64,000 bases of DNA from the NCBI RefSeq assembly GCF_001189295.1, contig NZ_CP012159.1, positions 1 to 64,000 on the forward strand. Reading direction: 5' to 3'. The notes under the pieces are model-generated. The model did no database searches, was not told where the DNA came from, and was given only the letters and a program-made list of their open reading frames with translations. The translations under genes and the position numbers were made by a program. Source of the stretch: Chondromyces crocatus. Its GTDB lineage: Bacteria; Myxococcota_A; Polyangia; Polyangiales; Polyangiaceae. Shown here one piece after another: positions 1 through 9,536 of the stretch (the stretch's first letter is position 1; each line of letters starts with the position of its first letter).

Positions 1-1425
1 ATGACGATTCCGAAGCACGACGTACGCGAGGTCTTCGACCGGGCGATAGAGCATACGCGCAGGCTATCGCCGGCCACCTTCGACCAATGGTTTGGCGGGG
101 TGCAGTTTGACGACTTGACCGACGGCGTTCTCAGTCTGCGCGTCCAGAACGAGTTCGTTCTGGAGTGGGTCAGGGACAATTTCCTGCCCACCCTCACCGA
201 GAAGATCCGGGAGCTCACCGGCTGGTCCGTTCAGGTGGCGTGGACCTTGGATCCAGCGCTGGTGACCCCGATCGCGCAGCGCAGCGAGGTTGCCCCCGTG
301 CGTCCGCGTCCCATTGCGCTTCGTCCCGTTCCGACGCCAGTCCCGGCGTCGGGCCCGCCCTCGCCCCGCCTCGAAGTCGTCCGTCGTCCCCCCCCTCCGG
401 ACGAGATGAACCCGAAGCACACCTTCGCCAATTTCGTGGTCGGTCCGTCCAACCAGCTCGCCCACGCGGCGGCCATCGCGGCGGCAGGCGGCGGAGGACG
501 ACGCTACAACCCGCTCTTCATCTGCGGTGGCACCGGCCTCGGCAAGACCCACCTCGTCCACGCGATCGCCCATCGCGTCTACGAAGAGCGCCCCGAGGCG
601 CGGATCATCTACGTGTCCGCCGAACGCTTCACCAACGACTTCATCACGGCCATCCAGCACCACCGGATGGACGACTTCCGGACCAAGTACCGGCAGAGCT
701 GTGATCTCTTGCTCGTCGACGACATCCAGTTCCTGGCTGGCCGAGAGCAGACGCAGGAAGAGTTCTTCCACACCTTCAACGCCCTCCACGCGCTCGACCG
801 CCAGATCGTGGTCACCAGCGACAAGTACCCGCAAAACCTCGAACGGATGGAAGAGCGGCTCGTCTCGCGCTTCTCCTGGGGGCTCGTCGCGGACATCCAG
901 GTCCCGGAGCTGGAGACCCGGGTCGCCATCGTCCGCAACAAGGCGGCGCAAGAAGGCATCGTCCTCAGCGACGACGTGGCGCTCTACCTGGGTCAGATGA
1001 TCCGCTCGAACGTGCGCGAGCTCGAGGGCACGCTGATCCGCCTCGCCGCCAAGAGCTCCCTCACGGGCCGCCCGGTCGACCTCGCCTTCGCCCGTGCGGA
1101 GATCACGGCAACCTCTCCGCCCCGCGCGCAGACGATCAGCGTGGAGGACATCCAGCGCGCGGTCTGCCATCACTTCCACCTGCGTTCGACGGATCTCACC
1201 TCCAAGGATCGCCACAAGAGCGTCGCCTTCGCGCGCCACGTGGCGATGTACCTGTGCAAGCAGCGCCTGAAGTGCAGCTTCCCCGAGATCGGTCGCGCGT
1301 TCGGGAACCGTGACCACACCACGGTGATGAGCGCCGTCCGCAAGATCGAGGCACAGCGGGACTCCGATCCGCAGGTCCGCGCACACCTGGAAGCGCTCGA
1401 AAAGAAGCTCGCCGCTGACGAGTGA
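1..1425 (+). CDS. dnaA: Chromosomal replication initiator protein DnaA
   Basis: DnaA binds DnaA boxes at the origin, oligomerises with ATP and melts the DNA to start replication. The 474-residue protein has an N-terminal helicase-contact domain (about 1-85), a Pro-rich linker (about 95-135), an AAA+ domain with Walker A GGTGLGKTH (about 176-184) and Walker B LLLVDDIQFL (about 237-246), and a C-terminal DNA-binding domain with the family signature DHTTVMSAV (about 439-447). The length is typical. The start is ATG at base 1, so the assembly was evidently rotated to this gene and its promoter lies outside the window. The next gene is convergent. I saw no DnaA-box cluster in the 86 bp downstream, so the origin is probably upstream of the window. 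Confidence 0.98.
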   Translation: MTIPKHDVREVFDRAIEHTRRLSPATFDQWFGGVQFDDLTDGVLSLRVQNEFVLEWVRDNFLPTLTEKIRELTGWSVQVAWTLDPALVTPIAQRSEVAPVRPRPIALRPVPTPVPASGPPSPRLEVVRRPPPPDEMNPKHTFANFVVGPSNQLAHAAAIAAAGGGGRRYNPLFICGGTGLGKTHLVHAIAHRVYEERPEARIIYVSAERFTNDFITAIQHHRMDDFRTKYRQSCDLLLVDDIQFLAGREQTQEEFFHTFNALHALDRQIVVTSDKYPQNLERMEERLVSRFSWGLVADIQVPELETRVAIVRNKAAQEGIVLSDDVALYLGQMIRSNVRELEGTLIRLAAKSSLTGRPVDLAFARAEITATSPPRAQTISVEDIQRAVCHHFHLRSTDLTSKDRHKSVAFARHVAMYLCKQRLKCSFPEIGRAFGNRDHTTVMSAVRKIEAQRDSDPQVRAHLEALEKKLAADE

Positions 1426-1448
1426 CGGCACCGCCCTGACGAAGACGC

Positions 1449-1478
1449 GGGGCGCATCCGCCGCCGAGGCCGCGCCCC
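1449..1478. terminator. Possible bidirectional terminator hairpin
   Basis: An inverted repeat GGGGCGC / GCGCCCC with a 16-nt loop lies between the convergent stop codons of dnaA and the kinase gene. It has no clear T tract, so it is a weak call based on position and stem strength. Confidence 0.3.
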
Positions 1479-1511
1479 ACCGCCGTCACCCCCTTACTGC
1501 CATCGTACCCG

Positions 1512-4500
1512 TCACCCCGGCAGCTCGAGCAGCGCCTCGCGTGCGTCCTCCGCGATGAGCCGGTAACCGTAAGAGAGCGCCATCCGCTGGGCTTCTTCCA
1601 GCTCTCGCTGTCCCTCGTCGCCCAGGCCACGCCGCACGAGCAAGGCGCCGAGCAAGAAACGACCTTCGAGAGCATCGGTCCAGTACGCGCGGCCATCGGC
1701 GTACCGGATCAGCTCACGGAGGAGCGTGTCGGCGCCCGAGACACCGCTCAGGCCGTCCAGATACGCGAGGTGCATGCGGTTCAAGGACAGGAGCCGCTCG
1801 TTGCCGAGCGCCTCGGCGATCTCCTTCGACTCCGTCAGCGAAGCGTAGGCACGCTGGAGATCACCGAGGCGCCGCGCGCCATCGCCCAGGTTGTGGAGGG
1901 CGGCCGCGATCTCGTAGCGGATGCCGGTCGCGCGGGCGAGTTCGACCGCCCGCGCCGATGCGTCCATCGAAGCGGCGATGTTCCGCGAGTACGCATAGAT
2001 CAACACCCGGTGCTTGGCGCGCTCGCAGGCCGCAGCGACGTCACGCGGATCGCTCAACGCCTCCGCGCGATCCAGCGCGGCGAGGGCCGACTCGGCGTCA
2101 CCGAACGCGGCGCGCACGTCACTGATCGCCATGAGCGTCTCGGCGTCGTGCTCTGGCCCCATCGCCTCCAGCTGCTCCGCCGCCCGGGCTCCCCGGTTGA
2201 AGTCACCGCTCCGGGTCGCCATGTTGATCTCGCAGAGGAGCGCGCGCCGGCGAAGCTCGTGTCGCTCTCCCACCAGAGAGAACGCCTCTTCGAGCTGGAG
2301 GTAGGCCGCATCGAACAGGTTGACCGCGCCCAGCGCCCGCGTCGCATCCAGCCTGACGACGACCCGCGCCTCGACGTCCCCTCCCGCATCGACGCGGCGG
2401 AGGACCCTGGCGAGAAGCTCCGACAGCTCGGGGGAGACGCGGACACGCCCGACCGCGTCGGCGAGGCCGCGAAGCCATGCGGTCAGCTCGTCGACGTCGC
2501 GTCGCTCGTGCTCGGCGAGATCGAGCGCCCGGTAGAGTAGCCGCACCGCTGGCTCCACCTGATGCGCGCGGACCTTGTGGAACGCCGCACGCGCGAAGAA
2601 CGTGGCCGCCCGATCCCGATCCCCTGCGTGGTAGAGGTGCTCACCGACGCGCTCCGCGTGCTCCACTGCCAGCTCGCCCACGACGTCCACGTAGGCCGCC
2701 GCCGCCGCCGCGTGCATCGCTCGCCGCGCTTCGGCCGGCATCGCATCGAGGACGATCTCTCCATGGATCGGAGACGCGAAGCTCGCCTGCGCTGGCGCCG
2801 TGCTCCGGAGCAGCTCCCGCGCCACCAGCCCCGACACCACCCGGCTCACCGCCGCCACCCGCTTCTGGAGCATCGCCGCCAGCACCTCGATCAGCACGGG
2901 CTCACCGAGAATGGCCGACGCCTGGAGCACCGCTCGCTCTTCCACATCCATCCGACGCATGCGCGCCGAGATGAGCATCCGCAGCGAGCGCGGGATCGCG
3001 AACGCCCCTTCCAGGCGCGACTTGATCACCCCTCCTGCAGAAGCGATCGCCCCCGAGTCCAGAAGCTCGCGGATCAGCTCCTCCAGAAACAATGGATGAC
3101 CACCAGCCCGCTGCTGGCAGAAGTTCAGGAGTTCCGGAGGGAGCACCGAGGCTTCCATCCGCGTGGCCAGGAGCCTCGCCGCGTCTTCCTCGGACAGCTC
3201 TCCGAGCTGGATGCGATGGAAGCAAGGATGCCCGGCCAGGAGGGGCGAAGCCTCTCCGCACGTCGCCAGGACGAACACGGCGCGCGTGCCCGAACGCGCT
3301 GCCGTAGAGGCGATCGCCTCGAGGGTGAGTGGATCCAGCGCCTGGGCTTCGTCCCAGCAGAAGCAGTGCAGCCGATCCTCGCACAGGCTCTGCACCATCC
3401 GGGTGAACGCCGTCCGCAGCGCCGCGTGCACCTCGGACGACGACCGCACCGGCTCGCCCAGCTCTGCACCGAGCTGACCCATGACGGCGGCCGCCTCCTC
3501 GTCACGCAACCCCAGCGCGCGCAGCCTTGGCAGCAGCGCCCGGATCCGCTCCTCCTCGTCCCCTTCCTGGATGCCACAGAGAACCTGCAGCATCGCGGTC
3601 AACCCGCTCCAGGGAGCGTCGACGCCGTTGCCAGGGCACGCCGCACGGTAGAACCCGACGTTGTAGTTCCCCAGCGAAAGACGTCGATCCATCTCGGCGA
3701 GCAGCCGGGTCTTGCCGATCCCTCGCTCTCCCTTGATGACGATGATCTGCGAGCGCCTCCGGGTCGCCGCGGCGAGGATGTCTCCCAGGAGCCGCAGCTC
3801 CTCCCGACGGCCGACGAACCTCCCGTACGCGACCGACGGCGGGAGCGTACCCGTGACCAGACGGCTGCCCTCCGGCACCGCGAGCCCCGTGCTGGGCAGG
3901 TCCTCCGTGACGAACACGCTCCGCACGACCCGCGCTGCCAGACCCGAGATGGCGAGCTGCCCCTCGCTCACTCGCGATAGCGCCTGCGCCGAAGCGACCA
4001 ACGCGCCAAGGCGCTCGTCCCGGCTCGGAGTCCCCGCGGCATCGACGAGCACGCGCCCCAGGTGAATCCCTGCGGACGTCACCCCGCTCCCACCGCGCAG
4101 GAGAACCAGTCCCGCGAGCACGGCCGCCTCCGTGTCCCGTCCGTCGGCATCGCCCAGCCCGAACAGCGCGACCACCTGGCAAGGTTCCCGCTCCATCACG
4201 ACGGCGCCGTAGCGCGCGAGCACCCCTTCGGTCCGCGCGATCGACTTCGCGGCGGCCGCTTCGTCACCGCGGTCCAGGCCGAGCACCAGCGACGTCACCT
4301 CGCGACGCTCGCCCACCGACTGACTCCTCGCGCCGTCGGTCCCCTCCCCGGACGGCGCAGCGCCGCCCCGCGCCCGGCTCCGCGCGCCGGTCGACGTGAG
4401 CCCTTCGACCGGCGTGTGCTCGTCCGCGACCGCCGGCTCCTCTTCGAGCACCGCGCCGCCCGCGAACTCGCCGCTCATCGTCGGCTCCCGGAACGGTTCC

Positions 4501-5438
4501 AGGAAACGCGCCAGATCGCTCGCGCCATACCGCTCTCCGGTCGCGTAGAAATACCCGAGGAGCGCCTCGTGCAGCCGACCGACGTCGGCGAAGCGCGCCT
4601 CGACGCTCCGGGCCAGCACCTTCGTCACGATCTCCAGGAGCTGCTGCGGGACATCGGCGCGCACGAGCGAGAGTGGAGGAAACTCGCTCGCCTGGAGACG
4701 CCGCGACACCTCGAAGGCCGTCGGCGCCGAGAACGGGTTGCTCCCGGCGAGCATCTCGTAGAACACCGTCCCCAGCGAGAACAGGTCGCTGCGGCCGTCG
4801 ATCGCGTCCCCTCGCGCCTGCTCGGGGCTCATGTACGCGAGCTTTCCGCGCACCCGTGTCGCGCGCGTCTCGCCGACCTCCTCGTCGGTCATCGACTGCG
4901 TCGCCTTGGCGATCCCGAAGTCGGTGACCTTCACCTCGCCCTCCCACGAGATGAGGATGTTTTGAGGCGAGATGTCGCGGTGCACGATCCCGAGCGGGCG
5001 AGACTGCTCGTCTCGACGTCGGTGCGCGTGATCCAGCGCCTTCGCCACCTCGGCAGCGATGAACACTGCCATCCCCACGGGGAGCTGACGCCGCATCCTC
5101 CGGCAGCGCGACAGGAGCGACGCGAGGTCCATCCCCGGCACGTATTCCATCGCGATGAAGTACGTGGTCGCTTCCCCAGTCGGCGGATCCAGCCGGCCCA
5201 GATCGAACACCTGCACGATGTTCGCGTGCGACAGGCGCACCGCCAGCTTGGCCTCGTGGACGAACATGTCCACGAAGCGCGTCTGCGCCGCGAGCTTGGG
5301 CAAGATGCGCTTGATGACGAGGACCTTCTCGAAGCCCTCCACACCAAAGCTCTTGGCCTTGAACACCTCGGCCATCCCGCCCTCGCCCAGCCGCTCGAGC
5401 AGACGGTAACGACCAAAAGGCTCGGAGTAGGAACTCAC
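1512..5438 (-). CDS. Ser/Thr protein kinase with cyclase-like remnant, AAA ATPase and TPR region
   Basis: This is a 1308-residue signalling protein. The N-terminal kinase domain (about 10-285) looks active: Gly-rich loop GEGGMAEVF (18-26), Lys43 in VIKR, HRDISPQN from 153 and DFG 173-175. Residues about 375-510 resemble a class III nucleotide cyclase fold, opening with RREVTSLVLGL where active enzymes usually have an Asp-containing metal site, so this part is probably non-catalytic. An AAA_16/NACHT-like ATPase follows with Walker A GERGIGKTR (about 568-576). The C-terminal 500 residues are helical and TPR-like. Kinase-ATPase-TPR arrays of this kind are common in myxobacteria and are usually orphan regulators with unknown ligands. 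The start codon is 27 bp after the dnaK stop, so it probably belongs to the grpE-dnaK transcription unit. Confidence 0.9.
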   Translation of the reverse strand: MSSYSEPFGRYRLLERLGEGGMAEVFKAKSFGVEGFEKVLVIKRILPKLAAQTRFVDMFVHEAKLAVRLSHANIVQVFDLGRLDPPTGEATTYFIAMEYVPGMDLASLLSRCRRMRRQLPVGMAVFIAAEVAKALDHAHRRRDEQSRPLGIVHRDISPQNILISWEGEVKVTDFGIAKATQSMTDEEVGETRATRVRGKLAYMSPEQARGDAIDGRSDLFSLGTVFYEMLAGSNPFSAPTAFEVSRRLQASEFPPLSLVRADVPQQLLEIVTKVLARSVEARFADVGRLHEALLGYFYATGERYGASDLARFLEPFREPTMSGEFAGGAVLEEEPAVADEHTPVEGLTSTGARSRARGGAAPSGEGTDGARSQSVGERREVTSLVLGLDRGDEAAAAKSIARTEGVLARYGAVVMEREPCQVVALFGLGDADGRDTEAAVLAGLVLLRGGSGVTSAGIHLGRVLVDAAGTPSRDERLGALVASAQALSRVSEGQLAISGLAARVVRSVFVTEDLPSTGLAVPEGSRLVTGTLPPSVAYGRFVGRREELRLLGDILAAATRRRSQIIVIKGERGIGKTRLLAEMDRRLSLGNYNVGFYRAACPGNGVDAPWSGLTAMLQVLCGIQEGDEEERIRALLPRLRALGLRDEEAAAVMGQLGAELGEPVRSSSEVHAALRTAFTRMVQSLCEDRLHCFCWDEAQALDPLTLEAIASTAARSGTRAVFVLATCGEASPLLAGHPCFHRIQLGELSEEDAARLLATRMEASVLPPELLNFCQQRAGGHPLFLEELIRELLDSGAIASAGGVIKSRLEGAFAIPRSLRMLISARMRRMDVEERAVLQASAILGEPVLIEVLAAMLQKRVAAVSRVVSGLVARELLRSTAPAQASFASPIHGEIVLDAMPAEARRAMHAAAAAAYVDVVGELAVEHAERVGEHLYHAGDRDRAATFFARAAFHKVRAHQVEPAVRLLYRALDLAEHERRDVDELTAWLRGLADAVGRVRVSPELSELLARVLRRVDAGGDVEARVVVRLDATRALGAVNLFDAAYLQLEEAFSLVGERHELRRRALLCEINMATRSGDFNRGARAAEQLEAMGPEHDAETLMAISDVRAAFGDAESALAALDRAEALSDPRDVAAACERAKHRVLIYAYSRNIAASMDASARAVELARATGIRYEIAAALHNLGDGARRLGDLQRAYASLTESKEIAEALGNERLLSLNRMHLAYLDGLSGVSGADTLLRELIRYADGRAYWTDALEGRFLLGALLVRRGLGDEGQRELEEAQRMALSYGYRLIAEDAREALLELPG

Positions 5439-5465
5439 CCCGTGGCCTCGTGTGCGGCGAGACCC

Positions 5466-7328
5466 TCAGGTCTCGATGGCCTCGCTCGCCCCACCCTCAT
5501 CATCGCCTCCGTAGATCGACTCCGCGATCCGGAACGCTGCGGACTCCAGACGCGCATACGCCGTCCGCATCGCATCCAGATCTCCCCCACCCTCGAGAAG
5601 CTTGCGCAGCGCGGCGCAGGTTCCGGAGACTTCCTCGAACAACGCCGGCTCGAGCAGATCGGCATAGCCCTCCATCGCCTGCTCGGTGGTGTACACCAGG
5701 GTCTCTGCCTGGTTGCGCAGCTCGACCAGCTCGCGCCGCAGACGATCGGTCTCCTTGAACCGATCCCCCTCGTCCACGAGCCGATCCACCTCGTCCGAAG
5801 ACAGACCGCTCGTCGGCGTGACCTTCACCTCCTGCTTGCGGCCCGTCCCGAGATCCTTCGCCTCGACACGGACGATGCCGTTCTCGTCGATGCGGAACGT
5901 GACCTGGATCTTCGGCACGCCACGGGGCGCCGGCGGGATACCCGTCAGCTCGAAGCGCGCCAGGCTCCTGCAGTCGGCGGCCATCTCGCGCTCGCCTTGC
6001 AGCACGTGGACCGGCACGAAGTTCTGCCCGTCCACGCTCGTCGTGAAGATCTCGGACTTCTCGGTGGGGATCGTCGTGTTGCGCGGGATGAGCTTGAACA
6101 TCACGCCCCCGCCCGTCTCCACGCCCAGCGACAGCGGCGTCACGTCGAGCAGCAGCACCTCGTCGACCTGACCCGACAGCGCAGCGCCCTGGAGGGCCGC
6201 GCCCACGGCCACCACCTCGTCCGGGTTCACCCCCTTGTGCGGCTCTCGCCCGAAGAACTCACGCACGGCCGCCTGCACGGCGGGCATGCGGGTCATCCCG
6301 CCGACGAGCACCACGTTCTTGATCGCCGTCACGGGCAGCTTCGCGTCCGCGAGGGTGCTCTTGCAGGCGGCGATGGTCCGCTCGACGAGGTCGGCGCAGA
6401 GCAGCTCCAGCTCGTTGCGCTTGAAGGTGCGCTCGAGATGCAGCGGACCGCCTCCAGGGCCGACCGCGATGAAGGGGATGTTGATCTCGGTCTCCAGCGA
6501 CGAGCTCAGCTCGTGCTTCGCCTTCTCGGCCGCCTCCTTGAGCCGCTGCAGCGCCATCCGGTCACGGCGCAGGTCGATCCGGTTCTCTCGCTCGAAGTCG
6601 TCGGCGAGCATGTCGATGATGCGCTGGTCGAAGTCCTCGCCGCCCAGGTGGGTGTCGCCACCGGTCGCCTTCACGCTGAAGACACCGCCCGCGATCTCCA
6701 GGACGGAGATGTCGAACGTGCCACCGCCGAGATCGTACACCGCGATGATCTCGGCCTCCGCCCGGTCGAGGCCGTAAGCGAGCGCCGCCGCGGTCGGCTC
6801 GTTGATGATGCGCCGCACGTCGAGCCCGGCGATGCGGCCAGCGTCCTTCGTCGCCTGCCGCTGCGCGTCGTCGAAGTACGCGGGCACCGTGATCACCGCC
6901 TCGGTGACCGGCTCGCCGAGATGACGCTCGGCGATGGCCTTCATCTCCGTCAGCACCATCGCCGAGATCTCGGGAGGGGACGAGCTGCGCCCCTTCACCT
7001 CGATCCAGGCATCACCGTTCGGCGCCTCGATGATCTTGTAGGGGGCGAGAAGGATCTGCTTCGAGACCTCTGGCGCCTGGAACTTGCGCCCCATCAAGCG
7101 CTTGATGGCGTACACCGTGTTCTGCGCGTTGGTGACCGCCTGCCTGCGCGCGATCTGACCGACGAGGCGCTCACCGCTCGCCGGGAAACCGACGACGGAA
7201 GGCGTCGTACGCGCGCCCTCGGCATTGGGAATCACGCGGACCTGAGACGCAGACGCCACCCCCGTCACTTCGACGACGGCAACGCACGAGTTCGTCGTCC
7301 CGAGGTCGATACCGATCACCTTCGCCAT
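5466..7328 (-). CDS. dnaK: Molecular chaperone DnaK (Hsp70)
   Basis: This is an ATP-driven Hsp70 chaperone that binds unfolded peptides together with a J-protein and GrpE. The start was chosen at the ATG giving [18 protein letters not shown]; an in-frame GTG six codons upstream is less likely. The nucleotide-binding domain shows the phosphate-1 motif (IDLGTTNSC), the phosphate-2 motif [14 protein letters not shown] and the adenosine motif [10 protein letters not shown]. The substrate-binding domain includes [14 protein letters not shown]. At 620 residues it is slightly short, and the C-terminus lacks the EEVK-like tail of housekeeping DnaK, ending instead in an acidic Gly-rich tail. It lies downstream of grpE and upstream of a Ser/Thr kinase on the same strand. 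Myxobacteria often carry several DnaK paralogues, so this may be a specialised copy. Confidence 0.95.
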   Translation of the reverse strand: MAKVIGIDLGTTNSCVAVVEVTGVASASQVRVIPNAEGARTTPSVVGFPASGERLVGQIARRQAVTNAQNTVYAIKRLMGRKFQAPEVSKQILLAPYKIIEAPNGDAWIEVKGRSSSPPEISAMVLTEMKAIAERHLGEPVTEAVITVPAYFDDAQRQATKDAGRIAGLDVRRIINEPTAAALAYGLDRAEAEIIAVYDLGGGTFDISVLEIAGGVFSVKATGGDTHLGGEDFDQRIIDMLADDFERENRIDLRRDRMALQRLKEAAEKAKHELSSSLETEINIPFIAVGPGGGPLHLERTFKRNELELLCADLVERTIAACKSTLADAKLPVTAIKNVVLVGGMTRMPAVQAAVREFFGREPHKGVNPDEVVAVGAALQGAALSGQVDEVLLLDVTPLSLGVETGGGVMFKLIPRNTTIPTEKSEIFTTSVDGQNFVPVHVLQGEREMAADCRSLARFELTGIPPAPRGVPKIQVTFRIDENGIVRVEAKDLGTGRKQEVKVTPTSGLSSDEVDRLVDEGDRFKETDRLRRELVELRNQAETLVYTTEQAMEGYADLLEPALFEEVSGTCAALRKLLEGGGDLDAMRTAYARLESAAFRIAESIYGGDDEGGASEAIET

Positions 7329-7615
7329 GTCGGGCCGAGGATACACCAGGAGGTTCCGCGCCTGGCGCGTGCTACGGCGCTCGACGCGAGAAGCGTGCGT
7401 GTGCTCTCTCGGACCTCAGGCGGTCGGGGACACGAAGAGCTGGGTCGGTCTCCGGGACGCCGACATCAGAGGTGAGGTCGGGTACACTGCGGCCTGGTTC
7501 AACGTCCCCCGCGCTCGTTCCACGGCCTGGTAAGGCGCGCGTCGACGACCTCGAGGGCAGCGACCAACCGAAGCAACAGGGACCGATGGGTCCCCGGTGC
7601 CGGTACTACGCAGCG

Positions 7616-8218
7616 TCAGTTGGCGACGTCGCCGCCAGCAGCGGCGGGAGGCCCTTTCGAGACCACCACCTGAGCTGCCCGGACGAGGTAGTCGCCGAGC
7701 ACATAGCCAGGCAGGATCTCTGCCATGACCACACCCGCCGCGTGCTCGGTCGACTCGATCTGCTGAATCGCCTCGTGGACGGTCGGATCGAAGGGGTGTC
7801 CCACCGACGGGACCCGCTTGATGCCCATCCGATCCAGGGTGTCGGTGAACTGGCGGGTCACCATCCGGATGCCCTCACCGAGGGACTTCACATCGCTGGC
7901 CGTGTCCGCGTGCATGGCAGCGCGCTCCAGGTTGTCGAAGACCGGCAGGAGATCCTTCACCACCGTCTCCCGGCCACGCCGCTGGGCGTCATCCACCTCG
8001 CGCCGGGTGCGCTTGCGGAAGTTCTCGAAGTCAGCGGCCGTGCGCAGGAGCTGGTCCCGCGTGCGCGCCGCCTCCGCCTGTACCTCGGCCAGCTTGGTCT
8101 CCGGGGTCACCGTGGACGCGGCCGGTGGGGTCGACACGACCTCTGCGGCCTCCCCCGTAGCCTCCGTCCCTTGCAGCATGGCGTCCCCGTCCTGCCCGTC
8201 ACGTTCCGCTTCGCTCAT
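7616..8218 (-). CDS. grpE: Nucleotide exchange factor GrpE
   Basis: GrpE releases ADP from DnaK. The 200-residue protein has a disordered acidic N-terminus, the long dimerising helix with [16 protein letters not shown] (about 60-75), and the beta-wing region ending [15 protein letters not shown]. It begins with ATG and is divergent from argD, with 96 bp between the start codons. The dnaK gene follows on the same strand after a gap of about 290 bp, long for a chaperone operon, so an internal promoter or processing site is possible. I saw no CIRCE operator in the upstream gap. Confidence 0.95.
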   Translation of the reverse strand: MSEAERDGQDGDAMLQGTEATGEAAEVVSTPPAASTVTPETKLAEVQAEAARTRDQLLRTAADFENFRKRTRREVDDAQRRGRETVVKDLLPVFDNLERAAMHADTASDVKSLGEGIRMVTRQFTDTLDRMGIKRVPSVGHPFDPTVHEAIQQIESTEHAAGVVMAEILPGYVLGDYLVRAAQVVVSKGPPAAAGGDVAN

Positions 8219-8314
8219 GGTTCGGCGGCACTATAACCACCCCCGATCCAGAGGCAATCGTCCGCGCACCCCGGAGGGTTTGCTCCGGCCTCCGGGCCGG
8301 CGTAGATCGGCACC

Positions 8315-9526
8315 ATGACGATCGCCACCCCGGACTTGCTCGCCCTCGGTGAAACCCGGCTCCTCGGGAACTACCGGCAGGCGCCGTTCGTGCTCGAGCG
8401 CGGCGCCGGGTGCGAGCTGTTCGATACGGAGGGGCGCCGCTACCTCGATCTCTGCGCCGGCGTGGCCGTCAGCGCACTGGGCCATGCCCACCCGCGCCTC
8501 GTGGCGGCGCTGGCTGCCCAGGCAGCGCGCCTCATCCATACGTCGAACTACTTCTACAACCGAGAGAACCTCCTCCTCGCCGAGGAGCTCTGCCAGAAGA
8601 CCGGCTTCGACCGCGCCTTCTTCTGCAACTCGGGCGCCGAGGCCAACGAGGCGCTGCTGAAGCTCGCCCGCCGCTACCACTTCAGCCGTGGCGAGCCCCA
8701 CCGCTACCGCGTCATCGCCTTCCACAACGCCTTCCATGGCCGCACCCTCGGCGCCGTCGCGCTCACCGGGACGCCCAAGTACCGCGAGGGCTTCGGGCCG
8801 CCGCTCCAGGGCGTGACCCACGTCTCCTATGGAGATGTGGAGGCAGTGAAGGCCGCGATGGGTCCGGACGTCGCAGGCATCCTCGTGGAACCCGTACAGG
8901 GCGAAGGAGGTGTCCTGCCGCCTCCCGAGGGGTTCTTGAAGGCGCTGCGCGACATCGCGGACGAGCACGGCGCGCTCCTCCTTCTCGACGAGGTCCAGAC
9001 GGGCATCGGGCGCACCGGCCACTGGCTCGGCTGCCAGCACGACGGTGTGCTTGGCGACGCGGCCGCGCTCGCCAAGGGACTGGGGGGCGGGTTCCCCATC
9101 GGAGCCCTGGTGCTGCGCGAGCACCTCAACGCAGCGCTCCCGCCTGGCTCTCACGGCTCGACGTACGGTGGTGGTCCGCTCGCCTCCACCGCAGCGCGCA
9201 CCGTGCTCGCCGTCATCGAGGAAGAAGGACTCTGCGAGGCCGCCCGACGCAACGGCGAGCGGCTCGCCCGCGGCCTTGCTGGCATCGCGGCACGCCACCC
9301 CCGCATCGCCACCGGCGAGCGCGGCCGCGGCCTCTTGCGAGCGCTCGTCCTCGCCGAAGGCGTCGACCCGCGCAAAGCGCTCGGTGCCGTCCGCGACCGA
9401 GGCATCCTGCTCACCGTCGCCGGTGCCGACGCCTTGCGGTTCACCCCACCCCTCGTCATCAGCGAGGCGCAGATCGACGAGGCACTCCACAACGTAGAGA
9501 TCGCACTCGCCGAAGCATTCGCGTAA
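8315..9526 (+). CDS. argD: Acetylornithine aminotransferase (class III, PLP-dependent)
   Basis: This enzyme converts N-acetylglutamate semialdehyde to N-acetylornithine in arginine synthesis, and the family can also act on succinyldiaminopimelate. The 403-residue sequence shows the class III fold with [32 protein letters not shown], the Asp motif [15 protein letters not shown], the PLP Schiff-base lysine in [15 protein letters not shown], and STYGGGPLA near the C-terminal domain. The length is normal. No other arg gene is nearby. The next gene starts 10 bp after the stop and is probably co-transcribed. Confidence 0.93.
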   Translation: MTIATPDLLALGETRLLGNYRQAPFVLERGAGCELFDTEGRRYLDLCAGVAVSALGHAHPRLVAALAAQAARLIHTSNYFYNRENLLLAEELCQKTGFDRAFFCNSGAEANEALLKLARRYHFSRGEPHRYRVIAFHNAFHGRTLGAVALTGTPKYREGFGPPLQGVTHVSYGDVEAVKAAMGPDVAGILVEPVQGEGGVLPPPEGFLKALRDIADEHGALLLLDEVQTGIGRTGHWLGCQHDGVLGDAAALAKGLGGGFPIGALVLREHLNAALPPGSHGSTYGGGPLASTAARTVLAVIEEEGLCEAARRNGERLARGLAGIAARHPRIATGERGRGLLRALVLAEGVDPRKALGAVRDRGILLTVAGADALRFTPPLVISEAQIDEALHNVEIALAEAFA

Positions 9527-9536
9527 GAGAGCCTCG

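Noticed and set aside
4062-7475. Very long open frame antisense to the kinase and dnaK
   Set aside because: It mirrors two well-supported genes, has no recognisable domain and is the usual artefact of high GC3 coding DNA.
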